NCBI GenBank assembly: GCA_016929525.1
Contig: JAFGIP010000003.1
Coordinates: 1-64,000 of the forward strand
Length of the DNA stretch: 64,000 bases
Direction of reading: 5' to 3'
DNA from: Bacteroidales bacterium
GTDB taxonomy: Bacteria; Bacteroidota; Bacteroidia; Bacteroidales; UBA10428
Shown: one piece after another, positions 16,424 to 25,782 of the stretch
Layout of the letters: each line of letters opens with the position of its first letter
How positions within the stretch are numbered: the stretch's first letter is position 1
Notes under the pieces: model-generated
The model's input: only the letters and a program-made list of their open reading frames with translations
Told to the model about the DNA's origin: nothing
Database searches by the model: none
Program-made: the position numbers and the translations under genes

Positions 16424-18160
16424 CTACTTGTTTGCATGCTTTGCCCAACTGTCTCTTAATGTTACTGTCCGGTTGAAAACAGGTTTCTCCGGTGTCGAGT
16501 CTTTGTCTGTACAGAAATATCCCAATCGTTCGAACTGGAAATGGTCAAGCGGTTCAGTATCTTTAATAAAAGGTTCAATATAACCTTTACGTATTTGCAG
16601 AGATTCCGAATTAAGATTAGAAAGAAATGTTTTACCTTCTTCAGTTTTATAAGGGTCTTCAATATTAAACAGGCGATCGTAAAGACGAACTTCTGCTTCA
16701 ACTGCATGCTTTGCCGAAACCCAGTGTAACGTTGCTTTAACTTTTCTTCCGTCGGGTGAATTACCTCCACGACTAGCAGGGTCGTAAGTACAAATGATCT
16801 CTGTTATATTTCCGGAGGTATCTTTTATTACGTCTTTGCAGGCAATAAAATATGCATAACGTAAACGTACCTCACGATCAGGGGCGAGTCGGAAAAACTT
16901 TTTAGGAGGATCTTCCATAAAATCATCTCTCTCAATGTAAAGAGTTTTCGAAAAAGGTACTTTACGCATTCCCATAGTTTCATCTTCCGGGTTATTTACA
17001 GCGGCCAGTAATTCTTCCTGTCCTTCCGGGTAATTCTCGATAGTAACTTTTAACGGATTGAGCACACCCATAACCCGCTGTGCTTTTTTATTGAGATCTT
17101 CCCTTATACAGTGCTCAAGAAAACCGATGTCAATAATATTTTCACGTTTTGCCACACCAACCCTGTCTGCAAAATTCCTAATCGATTCAGGAGTATAGCC
17201 TCTTCTCCGTAAACCTGAGATAGTGGGCATACGCGGATCGTCCCACGAGCTTACATGTTTTTCCTGCACAAGCTGCAGAAGCAGACGCTTGCTCATAACG
17301 GTGTAGTTCAGATTCAGTCGCGCAAATTCAGTTTGGCGTGTGCGTGTCCGGTTTACTTCGGGGTCGTCGATGATATTATCAAGAAACCAGTCATAAAGTG
17401 GCTTGTGTACTTCAAACTCCAGAGTACAAAATGAGTGTGTAATGTTCTCAATAAAATCACTTTGCCCGTGGGCGAAATCATACATCGGGTAAATACACCA
17501 GTTATCACCGGTGCGATGATGATGAGCATGTTTAATACGATACATTACCGGATCGCGCATATGCATATTGGGCGATGACATATCGATTTTTGCTCGTAAA
17601 ACTTTTGAGCCATCCTTGAATTCGCCTGATTTCATGCGTTCGAGAAGATCGAGGTTTTCTTCAACAGATCGGTTTCTGTAAGGACTTTCCAAACCGGGTT
17701 TAGTTGGAGTGCCACGGTGAGCTGCAACTTCATCAGCACTACTTTCATCAACATAAGCTTTATCTTTTTTTATAAGATTAACAGCCCATTCATATAACTG
17801 ATCAAAATAATCGGAAGCATAATATTCCCTGTCTTCCCAGTCAAAGCCCAACCAATGTATATCTTCCCTGATAGAATCAACATATTCGGTATCTTCCTTA
17901 ACCGGGTTTGTATCATCAAAACGCAGATTGCATTTTCCATTGTATTTCTCAGCAAGTCCGAAATTCAGACATATAGCTTTTGCATGTCCTATATGTAAAT
18001 AACCATTGGGCTCGGGAGGAAATCGCAGGTGAACCCTTCCACTATGTTTATTATTTTTAAGATCTTCTTCTATTATTGTCTCAATAAAATTTAGCGGTTT
18101 AGAAGCTTCTTCATTATTCATATAAGGCAATATTTTTTCCTGTTTATGATCAATTTGCAA
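16424..18160 (-). CDS. glnS: Glutaminyl-tRNA synthetase
   Basis: The 578-residue class I synthetase charges tRNA-Gln with glutamine (EC 6.1.1.18). It has the HIGH motif in [38 protein letters not shown], a GlnRS-type acceptor domain and the KMSKS-equivalent VMSKRLL; the C-terminal half is the beta-barrel anticodon-binding part ending in [15 protein letters not shown] second ATG 13 codons in (18121) gives a more usual N-terminus and may be the true start. The gene lies just upstream of tRNA-Gln on the same strand. A direct GlnRS implies this organism does not depend on the GatCAB route for Gln-tRNA(Gln). Confidence 0.96.
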   Translation of the reverse strand: MQIDHKQEKILPYMNNEEASKPLNFIETIIEEDLKNNKHSGRVHLRFPPEPNGYLHIGHAKAICLNFGLAEKYNGKCNLRFDDTNPVKEDTEYVDSIREDIHWLGFDWEDREYYASDYFDQLYEWAVNLIKKDKAYVDESSADEVAAHRGTPTKPGLESPYRNRSVEENLDLLERMKSGEFKDGSKVLRAKIDMSSPNMHMRDPVMYRIKHAHHHRTGDNWCIYPMYDFAHGQSDFIENITHSFCTLEFEVHKPLYDWFLDNIIDDPEVNRTRTRQTEFARLNLNYTVMSKRLLLQLVQEKHVSSWDDPRMPTISGLRRRGYTPESIRNFADRVGVAKRENIIDIGFLEHCIREDLNKKAQRVMGVLNPLKVTIENYPEGQEELLAAVNNPEDETMGMRKVPFSKTLYIERDDFMEDPPKKFFRLAPDREVRLRYAYFIACKDVIKDTSGNITEIICTYDPASRGGNSPDGRKVKATLHWVSAKHAVEAEVRLYDRLFNIEDPYKTEEGKTFLSNLNSESLQIRKGYIEPFIKDTEPLDHFQFERLGYFCTDKDSTPEKPVFNRTVTLRDSWAKHANK

Positions 18161-18267
18161 AAGTAACTATAATATAATCGTAAATTTCAAATGGTTTTAA
18201 AATAGGGAAAAATTCAGTTATTAACAGGGAACAGATTTTTTCTAAATTAGCAGCTATAAGATAAACA

Positions 18268-18630
18268 ATGGGTAAAATAATTCTTGAAAATATTGAGGTA
18301 TATGCTTATCACGGTCATTTTGCCGAAGAAAACAAAATAGGCGGGTCATATAAAGTCAGCCTGGAGCTTGATACTGCTTTCGACGATGCTTGTGTCAGTG
18401 ATAAGCTTAAAGACACTTATGATTATAAAAATGCATATGATATCGTAGTCAGGGAAATGCAGAAACCTGCTGCATTAATTGAACATGTTGCCTACAGGAT
18501 AGTATATAGTATATTTGAATCAACTCCACTGGTTTGGGGTGTAAGAATCAGACTTTCTAAAATAAACCCTCCGGTTGGCGGTAAACTTGATGCAGTTACA
18601 ATTGACATTTACAAAGAAAGAGAAAAATGA
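18268..18630 (+). CDS. folB: Dihydroneopterin aldolase
   Basis: The 120-residue FolB makes 6-hydroxymethyl-dihydropterin and glycolaldehyde from dihydroneopterin in folate synthesis (EC 4.1.2.25). Landmarks are N-terminal ILENIEVYAYHGHFAEENKI with the conserved Tyr-His-Gly, the Glu/Lys-type ELDTAFDDACVSDKLKDTYDY, LIEHVAYRIV with the conserved Glu, and the C-terminal KINPPVGGKLDAVTIDI. Length is normal. The stop codon overlaps the ATG of a short cysteine-rich gene by ATGA. Confidence 0.94.
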   Translation: MGKIILENIEVYAYHGHFAEENKIGGSYKVSLELDTAFDDACVSDKLKDTYDYKNAYDIVVREMQKPAALIEHVAYRIVYSIFESTPLVWGVRIRLSKINPPVGGKLDAVTIDIYKEREK

Positions 18631-18800
18631 GCGGGGAATTAAAAATTTGTCCTTCGTGTGGTAAATACTTCACTTGCGACGGAGATAACGATTGTTGGTG
18701 CGAGAATGTTCAGATTCACAAAAAGGAATTTTTGCGTATAAGCGAAAAATATACCGATTGTTTATGTCCGGAATGTTTGATGAAATATGCCGAGAAGTAA
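18627..18800 (+). CDS. Cysteine-rich CWC-family small protein
   Basis: ATG 18627 overlaps the folB stop (ATGA). It encodes 57 residues with CPSCGKYFTC, DCWCENV and CLCPEC: eight Cys in paired positions, matching the Cys_rich_CWC family (CPxC...C....CWC...). Such proteins probably bind zinc; their role is unknown. The coupling to folB indicates co-expression. Confidence 0.75.
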   Translation: MSGELKICPSCGKYFTCDGDNDCWCENVQIHKKEFLRISEKYTDCLCPECLMKYAEK

Positions 18801-18811
18801 TTCAATAAATC

Positions 18812-19897
18812 TTAATTGAAAGTCTCGATTGCCAACGATTTGAAAAGGCACCAAACCTTTTTACCCGTTTTTAGTCCGAGTTTTTTCCCTGAATCAAGGG
18901 TTACCCTGGTTATTACTTTAATTCCGCAATCTACTATGCATACCAGATGATTTCTGTGCTGATACAAAGTCTCTATTGTACCTCCCAGCTGATTTTTGAT
19001 TGATATATCAGTTATCTCACGGAGCGCAACAGACACATCAGCACCGCGCAGCGAAATTTTCACATGTGATTTAACCGGCAGGTGAATGTTATCTGATTCT
19101 ACTATTAATTGTACATCAGGTGAATTTTGGATTTGTACCCCTGAAATACCATTGTTCTTATCGGTTTTTATAATTTCTCCGGAATATATATTGTGATAAT
19201 TTAATCCATGTCCGTTTAATTCAAGCAGTTTTTTTTCTCTGATAAGATCAATATAACTTTTTGGTTGAAAGGTTTTACCATCCTGAATTATAATTATCTC
19301 CTGAGTAAGCAGCAACAAATCATTTAGTTCATGGCTGACAACAATTATGGGAATATCCAGATGTTCAATAATTCGGTTAAGAAATGTGATGACTTGTTTT
19401 TTCAAAGGTTTATCCAACGCAGTAAACGGTTCATCGAGCAGTAGTATTTTTGCATTGCTTAAAAGAGCCCTGCCGATTGCGACCCGTTGTGCCTGACCGC
19501 CGGAAATATTGCCAGGCATACTTTTCAGATAGGGTCCTAATTCCAAAAGATCAATGGTTTCTTTTAGGATTTTTTGATTAAGTGATGGGTTTTTATGGGC
19601 ATAGGTCAGATTTTTAAGCACATTCATGTGAGGAAACAGTCTTGTATCCTGGAATACATATCCTATTCTTCTTTTATGAAGAGGGATGTTAATATTCACT
19701 GAAGTGTCAACAAGTGTTTTATCATTAATAATTATTTTGCCTGACACTGGTTTTTGTAAGCCGGCGAGTAAATTCAGAAAAGTTGTTTTTCCGGAACCTG
19801 AAATCCCGAATACACCCGTTATGCGGTTTTTTATTTCACACCTGGAATTCAGGCGGAAATTATCGGTACTATATTCAAAATCGGTACTGATGATCAT
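18812..19897 (-). CDS. modC: Molybdate ABC transporter ATPase
   Basis: The 361-residue ABC ATPase drives molybdate uptake. It has Walker A GISGSGKTT, signature NISGGQAQRVAIGRALL, Walker B ILLLDEPFTALD and the switch His in IIVVSHELNDLL. The C-terminal 80 residues, around VKISLRGADVSVALREITDI and LKTGKKVWCLFKSLAI, form a Mop/TOBE-type oxyanion-binding domain. It overlaps modB by 4 nt. Tungstate or sulfate cannot be excluded from sequence, but the TOBE tail favours molybdate. Confidence 0.9.
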   Translation of the reverse strand: MIISTDFEYSTDNFRLNSRCEIKNRITGVFGISGSGKTTFLNLLAGLQKPVSGKIIINDKTLVDTSVNINIPLHKRRIGYVFQDTRLFPHMNVLKNLTYAHKNPSLNQKILKETIDLLELGPYLKSMPGNISGGQAQRVAIGRALLSNAKILLLDEPFTALDKPLKKQVITFLNRIIEHLDIPIIVVSHELNDLLLLTQEIIIIQDGKTFQPKSYIDLIREKKLLELNGHGLNYHNIYSGEIIKTDKNNGISGVQIQNSPDVQLIVESDNIHLPVKSHVKISLRGADVSVALREITDISIKNQLGGTIETLYQHRNHLVCIVDCGIKVITRVTLDSGKKLGLKTGKKVWCLFKSLAIETFN

Positions 19898-20613
19898 GAT
19901 CTTTTTCTTATTACTTTTCTGTTAAGATATTCAGCAATTATCATGGCAATCAGTGAAATTATAACCGATACAATAACCAGTCGTATTGTTGCAGATTCCT
20001 TACCAGGAATCTGCATATTGGAATACACAGCCATAGGTATTGTACTTGTCTTACCTGATATATTACCCGCAAATGTTATGGTTGCACCAAATTCTCCCAG
20101 GCATCGTGCAAAACCTAAGATTGTGCCGCTGAGGATCCCGGAAAATGCTAACGGGAATGAAATCCTGAAGAATGTTTTTAAAGGAGAAATACCAAGGCTT
20201 CGCGAAGCAGCCTCAAGTTTTATATCTACCATTTCAAATGATGTTCTGACAGAACGGGTTATTAACGGAAATGAAACAACAATAGCAGCAATTACTGCTG
20301 CTGTTTGCGTGAATGCTATTTGAACGCCGAACCAGTTAAATATTAGTTTACCAATAAATCCTTGTTTGCCAAGAACTATAAGAAGCAGATACCCTGTAGC
20401 AACAGGAGGCATTACCAGTGGCAGATGAATAATTCCTTCAAAAACCGATTTCCCTCTGAAACGATACCTGCCCATAAACCAGCCAAATGTAATTGCAAAA
20501 GGAACAGAAATAATGGTGCTTATAACGGCAACTTTAACAGACAGAAGGATTACCGACCATTCTGCTTCACTTATTTGTAAGAATGACAATATGGAGCAAT
20601 ATTCAAAGGTCAT
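19894..20613 (-). CDS. modB: Molybdate ABC transporter permease
   Basis: The 239-residue inner-membrane permease has about five to six hydrophobic helices and the EAA/coupling loop region with FARCLGEFGATITFAGNISG, diagnostic for ModB-like permeases. It partners modC and modA, overlapping modC by 4 nt and modA by 4 nt, so the three genes form one operon. Confidence 0.91.
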   Translation of the reverse strand: MTFEYCSILSFLQISEAEWSVILLSVKVAVISTIISVPFAITFGWFMGRYRFRGKSVFEGIIHLPLVMPPVATGYLLLIVLGKQGFIGKLIFNWFGVQIAFTQTAAVIAAIVVSFPLITRSVRTSFEMVDIKLEAASRSLGISPLKTFFRISFPLAFSGILSGTILGFARCLGEFGATITFAGNISGKTSTIPMAVYSNMQIPGKESATIRLVIVSVIISLIAMIIAEYLNRKVIRKRS

Positions 20614-21377
20614 GGTATTATTGAAAAACCGTTTTCTGTCCAGATATTAAATGTAGCAGAATCAGTCAGAAAATCATAAAACATTTTTGCGGATATACCT
20701 GCATCGCGCAGCAAAAGGGCCTGAAATATTATAGGTTCGTGTATGTCCTCAGGAAAAATGCCAACAATTTTCACTTTATCCGATTTAATAGCCCCTGATT
20801 TATAAACGACACCGAGCTCACATTCTTCCATTTCTACAAGCATTAACGTAGAATTAACATCTTTGGTTGGTAATATCTGTGATTCTATTTTATTATAAAT
20901 ATGTAACGACTTAAAACTTTCTACAGCATATTTGCCTGCAGGTACATAGGCAGGGTCGCCCATTGCTATGTACCCGTTGAACATAGAAGCAATATCCATG
21001 TGCTTTGTTAAAGATATAGTCTTGATTGTACTGTTGGTTGGTGCTATAAGAACAAGGGTATTTTTATACAGATTTTTTCGAAGTGAACAGATATTAAGAC
21101 TATCAACATAATCAGCCCACTGCATATTTGCCGATATGTAAATATCCGGATGAATGCCTTGTTCAATCTGTCTGGCAAGGGTTCCGCTGGAAGCAAGATT
21201 AATATTGAAAGTTATTGAACGATCATTCTTAAAGCTTTCGGATATTTCTGTAAATACATTGTATAGTCCGGCTGCACAAAAAACAGCAATTTCTTCCTTT
21301 GATGTATTATGTTCTTTGCATCCTGTAATGAATATACAGACAATATAAAGATAGAATTTATTAAAGAAAAGCTTCAT
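20610..21377 (-). CDS. modA: Molybdate-binding lipoprotein
   Basis: The 255-residue substrate-binding lipoprotein has a signal peptide with lipobox ITGC (Cys near residue 20). The ModA core shows AVFCAAGLYNVFTEISESFK, a SSGTLARQIEQGIHPDIYIS segment that contacts the oxyanion, and GDPAYVPAGKYAVESF. The N-terminal motif is a little divergent from classical ModA. It is the first gene of the modABC operon, 66 bp downstream of otsAB on the same strand; read-through from otsAB is possible. Confidence 0.89.
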   Translation of the reverse strand: MKLFFNKFYLYIVCIFITGCKEHNTSKEEIAVFCAAGLYNVFTEISESFKNDRSITFNINLASSGTLARQIEQGIHPDIYISANMQWADYVDSLNICSLRKNLYKNTLVLIAPTNSTIKTISLTKHMDIASMFNGYIAMGDPAYVPAGKYAVESFKSLHIYNKIESQILPTKDVNSTLMLVEMEECELGVVYKSGAIKSDKVKIVGIFPEDIHEPIIFQALLLRDAGISAKMFYDFLTDSATFNIWTENGFSIIP

Positions 21378-21443
21378 ATTATAATTGTGTGTAAGATAAC
21401 AGGAAACGCATCATAACCTATAAATGTTTAAGAAAACATGGGA

Positions 21444-23660
21444 CTAAAAACTTATGCTGGAAAGCTTTACCAGAAATTTCCTTACTTCCTGGAATGTTTC
21501 GAGGTTATATTTAGCGTATGTGTTAGTCATACCTACTTTAATTGTAACTGCATTTTTAGGTAATTCTTCAAAAAGATATTCATCAGTCCAGTCGTCACCG
21601 ATTCCCAGAATAAAGTCATATTTATTGTTACCAATTTTGTACATTGCGGCACGACCTTTATTGATCCCGGCATTTTTTATTTCAATTACTTTATTGCCTT
21701 CCAGGATTTCAAGATTATTATTAACAATCAAACTTGTAAGCTCGTCTTTTAATTCGTTAGCTCTTGATGCTCCAAGATCAGGATCAGCTTTTCGAAAGTG
21801 CCAGACAAGCGAATAATTTTTTTCTTCCAGGAAAGATCCGGGAGTTCTGTCAACATAAAAATCTATTAGTGGGCGGACAGAATCTTTCCACTCAACATTG
21901 ATCTGTTCGATCTGCGTCCATTCTCCTCCCGGAATTTTTGACCATACGCCATGCTCTGTTATCATGCTATATTTTCTGCCCTCATACCATTTATCGAAAG
22001 TAACTCTGTCTCTTCCACTAATTAACACAAGTTCAGTTCTTTTAACATTGGCAAGTGAATCAAGAATCTGGTATAATTCCTTGTCAGGAGCTGCCATGTC
22101 AGGATTTGGTTTAAATCCGGTCAAAGTTCCGTCGTAATCTAAAAACAGGATTCTGTTATGCGCTTTCTGAAATTTGTTTAGTATATCTTTCTCAATTTTA
22201 CTTGTAATTTTCTTTGCAAGGTAATCCTGCTGCGATTTTTTAACACTGTTTAAGGTTGACAGAAATTCTGATGCCCACTTGTCAATATTATATCGTTTAA
22301 GACGATTTTGCATAAAGGTATTTCGCTTTATTTGTTCCTCATCGGGCATAGAAAGTGCTTCATTTAGTGCAGAGGCTACTTCTTCCAGGCTGTTCGGATT
22401 AATTAGTATTGCTTCACTCATTTCTTTGGAAGCACCTGTCATTTCGCTTAAAACCAACACGCCTTTTTTATCTATTCTGGAGGCAATATATTCTTTTGCA
22501 ACGAGATTCATACCATCACGGATTGGTGTAAGAAGCGCAACATCACATGTAGTAAAAAGATCGATAAGATTCTCAAATGGCAGAGATCTGTAAAAATACC
22601 AGATTGGAGTCCAGTTTATAGTGGCATATTTTCCATTGATTCGTCCCACAAGCTGATCTACTTCATTCTTCATTTCCTGGTATTTCTCCACAGTTGCACG
22701 GGAAGGTACGCATAACATTACCAGGGAAACTTTCTCGACATATTCCGGAAATTTATCAAGGAAGTGTTCAAAGGCAAATAAGCGTTTTGCAATTCCTTTT
22801 GTATAATCAAGACGATCAATTGAAAGAATCAGCTTAACTCCCGGAGTTGTGAGTAAATGTTTATCAAGGTCCTGTTGAATTTTTGAGCGGTCTTTAACTG
22901 ATTTTTGCTGTTTCTTAATGGCTGCATTCTGGAATTTATTATAATCGATTCCCATGGGGAATGAGTCAGCTTTTATAATTCTTTTTTCAGCTTTTATTTC
23001 ATTAAAGCTGATATCGTAACCAAACATTCGTCGTATGGTACTAAGGAAGTGTCTTTCGTAATCGTAAGTATGAAAACCTATAAGATCCGATCCAAGCATC
23101 CCCCTGAGAATTTCTTCCCGCCACGGGAGCATTCGAAATACTTCCGATGAGGGGAAAGGAATGTGAAGGAAAAACCCTATCGATACTTTAGGATATTTTT
23201 CACGTATTATTCTGGGGAGCAGGAGCAGCTGATAATCATGAATCCATACGATATCATTTGTTTCTAAATTCTCCAGAACAACCCTGGCAAACTTTCGGTT
23301 AACATCTACATAAGCATCCCAAAAATCCTGGACATACTCGGTATATTCAGTGAAATAGTGAAAAAGCGGCCAGATTGTGCGGTTACTGAATCCATCATAA
23401 TATTTTTCAATATCATTACTGTTTAGTGGCACGGAGATACAATCTTCTTTGGCGATCTGTATCTCGATTTTTAATTTAACACTTTCAGATATTTCTTCTT
23501 CCGTAATTCCTGTCCAGCCTATCCACTTACTGTTTTGATCTTGATGTACAGATCTCATGCCTGTAGCTAAACCACCAACACTTGGTGATACATTAATTTC
23601 ATTGTATTGAATATTAAATTGTAACGGAAGACGATTGGATACTATTAATATTTTACTCAT
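21444..23660 (-). CDS. otsAB: Fused trehalose-6-phosphate synthase/phosphatase
   Basis: The 738-residue bifunctional protein makes trehalose from UDP-glucose and glucose-6-phosphate and then dephosphorylates it. The N-terminal GT20 synthase (about 1-470) shows IVSNRLPLQF, VGGLATGMRSV, VWIHDYQLLLLPRIIR and RDGMNLVAKEYIASR. The C-terminal HAD phosphatase (about 490-738) shows RILFLDYDGTLTGF and GIGDDWTDEYLF. Both active sites appear intact. It diverges from the GH15 gene across 109 bp, so the pair likely shares a control region. Trehalose is a compatible solute, in line with the glucosylglycerate operon at 7-14 kb. Confidence 0.94.
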   Translation of the reverse strand: MSKILIVSNRLPLQFNIQYNEINVSPSVGGLATGMRSVHQDQNSKWIGWTGITEEEISESVKLKIEIQIAKEDCISVPLNSNDIEKYYDGFSNRTIWPLFHYFTEYTEYVQDFWDAYVDVNRKFARVVLENLETNDIVWIHDYQLLLLPRIIREKYPKVSIGFFLHIPFPSSEVFRMLPWREEILRGMLGSDLIGFHTYDYERHFLSTIRRMFGYDISFNEIKAEKRIIKADSFPMGIDYNKFQNAAIKKQQKSVKDRSKIQQDLDKHLLTTPGVKLILSIDRLDYTKGIAKRLFAFEHFLDKFPEYVEKVSLVMLCVPSRATVEKYQEMKNEVDQLVGRINGKYATINWTPIWYFYRSLPFENLIDLFTTCDVALLTPIRDGMNLVAKEYIASRIDKKGVLVLSEMTGASKEMSEAILINPNSLEEVASALNEALSMPDEEQIKRNTFMQNRLKRYNIDKWASEFLSTLNSVKKSQQDYLAKKITSKIEKDILNKFQKAHNRILFLDYDGTLTGFKPNPDMAAPDKELYQILDSLANVKRTELVLISGRDRVTFDKWYEGRKYSMITEHGVWSKIPGGEWTQIEQINVEWKDSVRPLIDFYVDRTPGSFLEEKNYSLVWHFRKADPDLGASRANELKDELTSLIVNNNLEILEGNKVIEIKNAGINKGRAAMYKIGNNKYDFILGIGDDWTDEYLFEELPKNAVTIKVGMTNTYAKYNLETFQEVRKFLVKLSSISF

Positions 23661-23769
23661 TGTAGGGCTTAGATTAAATAATAAGAAATATTACTGTCCT
23701 TTTTTAAACATTAAAAAAATATTTTCTGATTTTTACAGCCTAATAAATTTCAAAATTACCAGAATAAAT

Positions 23770-25578
23770 ATGGATAATTTGAATTATGGGATTGTAGGCA
23801 ACTGCAAAAGCGCAGCACTTATTTCAGAAAAAGGCTCAATTGACTGGTGTTGCATGCCAAATTTTAATTCATCATCGGTTTTTGCCAAACTACTCGATAC
23901 AGAGAAAGGTGGCAGTTTCGAAATACTGGTTGATGATGATTATCTTATTACACAAAGTTATATTAAAAACACTAACCTCCTTGTAACAAAATTTAAAAAA
24001 GGTGAGGATCAATTCGATCTTGTCGATTTTATGCCAAGATATATCAACGGCGATGGGAAATATTATTCTCCTCCTGACCTTATACGATACATTAAATTAA
24101 TTTCAGGGAGACCAATTATCCGTGTAAAATTTGACCCGAAACTGGAATATGCTGAATATAGAACTAAAATCACAAATGAAAAGGAATATGTTAAAAGCTT
24201 TACATTCGGTGGTAATTATGATTCACTTTATCTGTATTCAAGCGTTGATAATAAAGACATAATAAACGGACAGGTAATTGAACTTGAGGAAGACCAATTT
24301 TTCTTGCTTAGTTATAACCAGAAGATATTAAAACAAAGTGTTTATAAGTCATATCTTAAAATGGAACGTACTAAGGTATACTGGATGAACTGGGCTCACC
24401 GTTCAAGAGAGTATTCCAAATTCAATGAGGAGATTATCAGAAGTGCGTTAACATTAAAACTGCTTAGTTATGATAAATCCGGGGCGGTAATAGCAGCAAT
24501 TACTACATCTCTCCCTGAAACAATAGGGGAACAAAGGAATTGGGATTACAGATTTTGCTGGTTAAGAGATTCTTCTATGGTTGTAAAGATAATGACGATC
24601 CTGGGCCATTTGAATCTTACTAAAAGATATATCAGTTTTATCCTGGATATAATTCCTGATAAAGATGAGAAAATACAAATTATGTATGGAATTAATGGCG
24701 AACGCAAGTTAACAGAAAAGATCATCCCGCATTTTAAAGGTTATGAAAACTCCGGTCCTGTGAGAATAGGTAATGCAGCTTATAAACAAAAGCAAAACGA
24801 TATCTATGGTGTTTTGATGGATGTTATTTATCAGCAATTTAAAATGTTTGAAACTTCCCTGGATAACAGCGAGGAATTATGGACAATAACAAGAAGTATT
24901 GTAAGAATTGTTAAACACAACTGGAGAAAACCAGATAAAGGAATTTGGGAATTAAGAAGTGAACCCAAACATTTTACCTTTTCAAAAGTATTATGCTGGG
25001 TTGCCGTTGACAGAGCAATAAAAATTGCAGAATTGATCAATAGAGCAAGTTACATTTCATCCTGGAGAAAGATTGCACAAGCCATTAAAAATAATATTAT
25101 TGAGAATGCATGGAATGAAGAAATAAAGGCATTTACTCAGGCTTATAATGAAAAAGATCTTGATGCTTCAATCCTGTTACTGGAATCATATGGATTCATT
25201 AAAGCTTCCGATCCAAAATATATTAGAACAGTTAAGACTATCCAGAAAGAATTAAGCAAAAACGGTCTTATGTACAGATATAAAAACAAAGACGATTTCG
25301 GAAATCCAAAATCATCTTTTACTATCTGTTCTTTTTGGCTTATTAATGCACTTTATAGAATTGGTGAAAAAAGTCAGGCTGAAGAAATGTTCAGGAATAT
25401 CCTTAAATATAGTAATCATTTAGGATTATTTAGCGAAGGTATTGATTTTGAATCAAAACGTTTGCTTGGTAATTTTCCACAAGCATACTCTCATTTGGCA
25501 TTGATTGAGTCTGCTATTGTCATATCGGGGGGGTCAGTTACAAATGAAGAGAAGATACTGGAAGCAATTCAGTCATAA
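23770..25578 (+). CDS. GH15-family glycoside hydrolase (trehalase or glucoamylase-like)
   Basis: The 602-residue cytoplasmic enzyme has the N-terminal beta-domain start NLNYGIVGNCKSAALISEKG, SIDWCCMPNF, and the (alpha/alpha)6 barrel with RNWDYRFCWLRDSSMVVKIM. The two catalytic Glu candidates lie in KGIWELRSEPKHF and SEGIDFESKRLLGNF. I set the start at ATG 23770 because the family N-terminus begins there; the frame extends 45 codons upstream through AT-rich DNA without family similarity. Divergent pairing with otsAB suggests trehalose hydrolysis, as some GH15 enzymes are trehalases; glucan hydrolysis is an alternative. Confidence 0.9.
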   Translation: MDNLNYGIVGNCKSAALISEKGSIDWCCMPNFNSSSVFAKLLDTEKGGSFEILVDDDYLITQSYIKNTNLLVTKFKKGEDQFDLVDFMPRYINGDGKYYSPPDLIRYIKLISGRPIIRVKFDPKLEYAEYRTKITNEKEYVKSFTFGGNYDSLYLYSSVDNKDIINGQVIELEEDQFFLLSYNQKILKQSVYKSYLKMERTKVYWMNWAHRSREYSKFNEEIIRSALTLKLLSYDKSGAVIAAITTSLPETIGEQRNWDYRFCWLRDSSMVVKIMTILGHLNLTKRYISFILDIIPDKDEKIQIMYGINGERKLTEKIIPHFKGYENSGPVRIGNAAYKQKQNDIYGVLMDVIYQQFKMFETSLDNSEELWTITRSIVRIVKHNWRKPDKGIWELRSEPKHFTFSKVLCWVAVDRAIKIAELINRASYISSWRKIAQAIKNNIIENAWNEEIKAFTQAYNEKDLDASILLLESYGFIKASDPKYIRTVKTIQKELSKNGLMYRYKNKDDFGNPKSSFTICSFWLINALYRIGEKSQAEEMFRNILKYSNHLGLFSEGIDFESKRLLGNFPQAYSHLALIESAIVISGGSVTNEEKILEAIQS

Positions 25579-25782
25579 TTAATACCTTAATAGGGTTATT
25601 TATATAATAACTTGTATGTCAAAAGGGTAGATTACATACCTACATGATATATATTATGAAATTTTATAATTTGTAATCTTGAAAAGATACCGCACTATTA
25701 ATATATAACTGACTTATTTTCTGGTTTATTTGAATAAAAAAAGATATATTTAAAGAAGACTTTTCTTTAATCGTGGTTGTTG

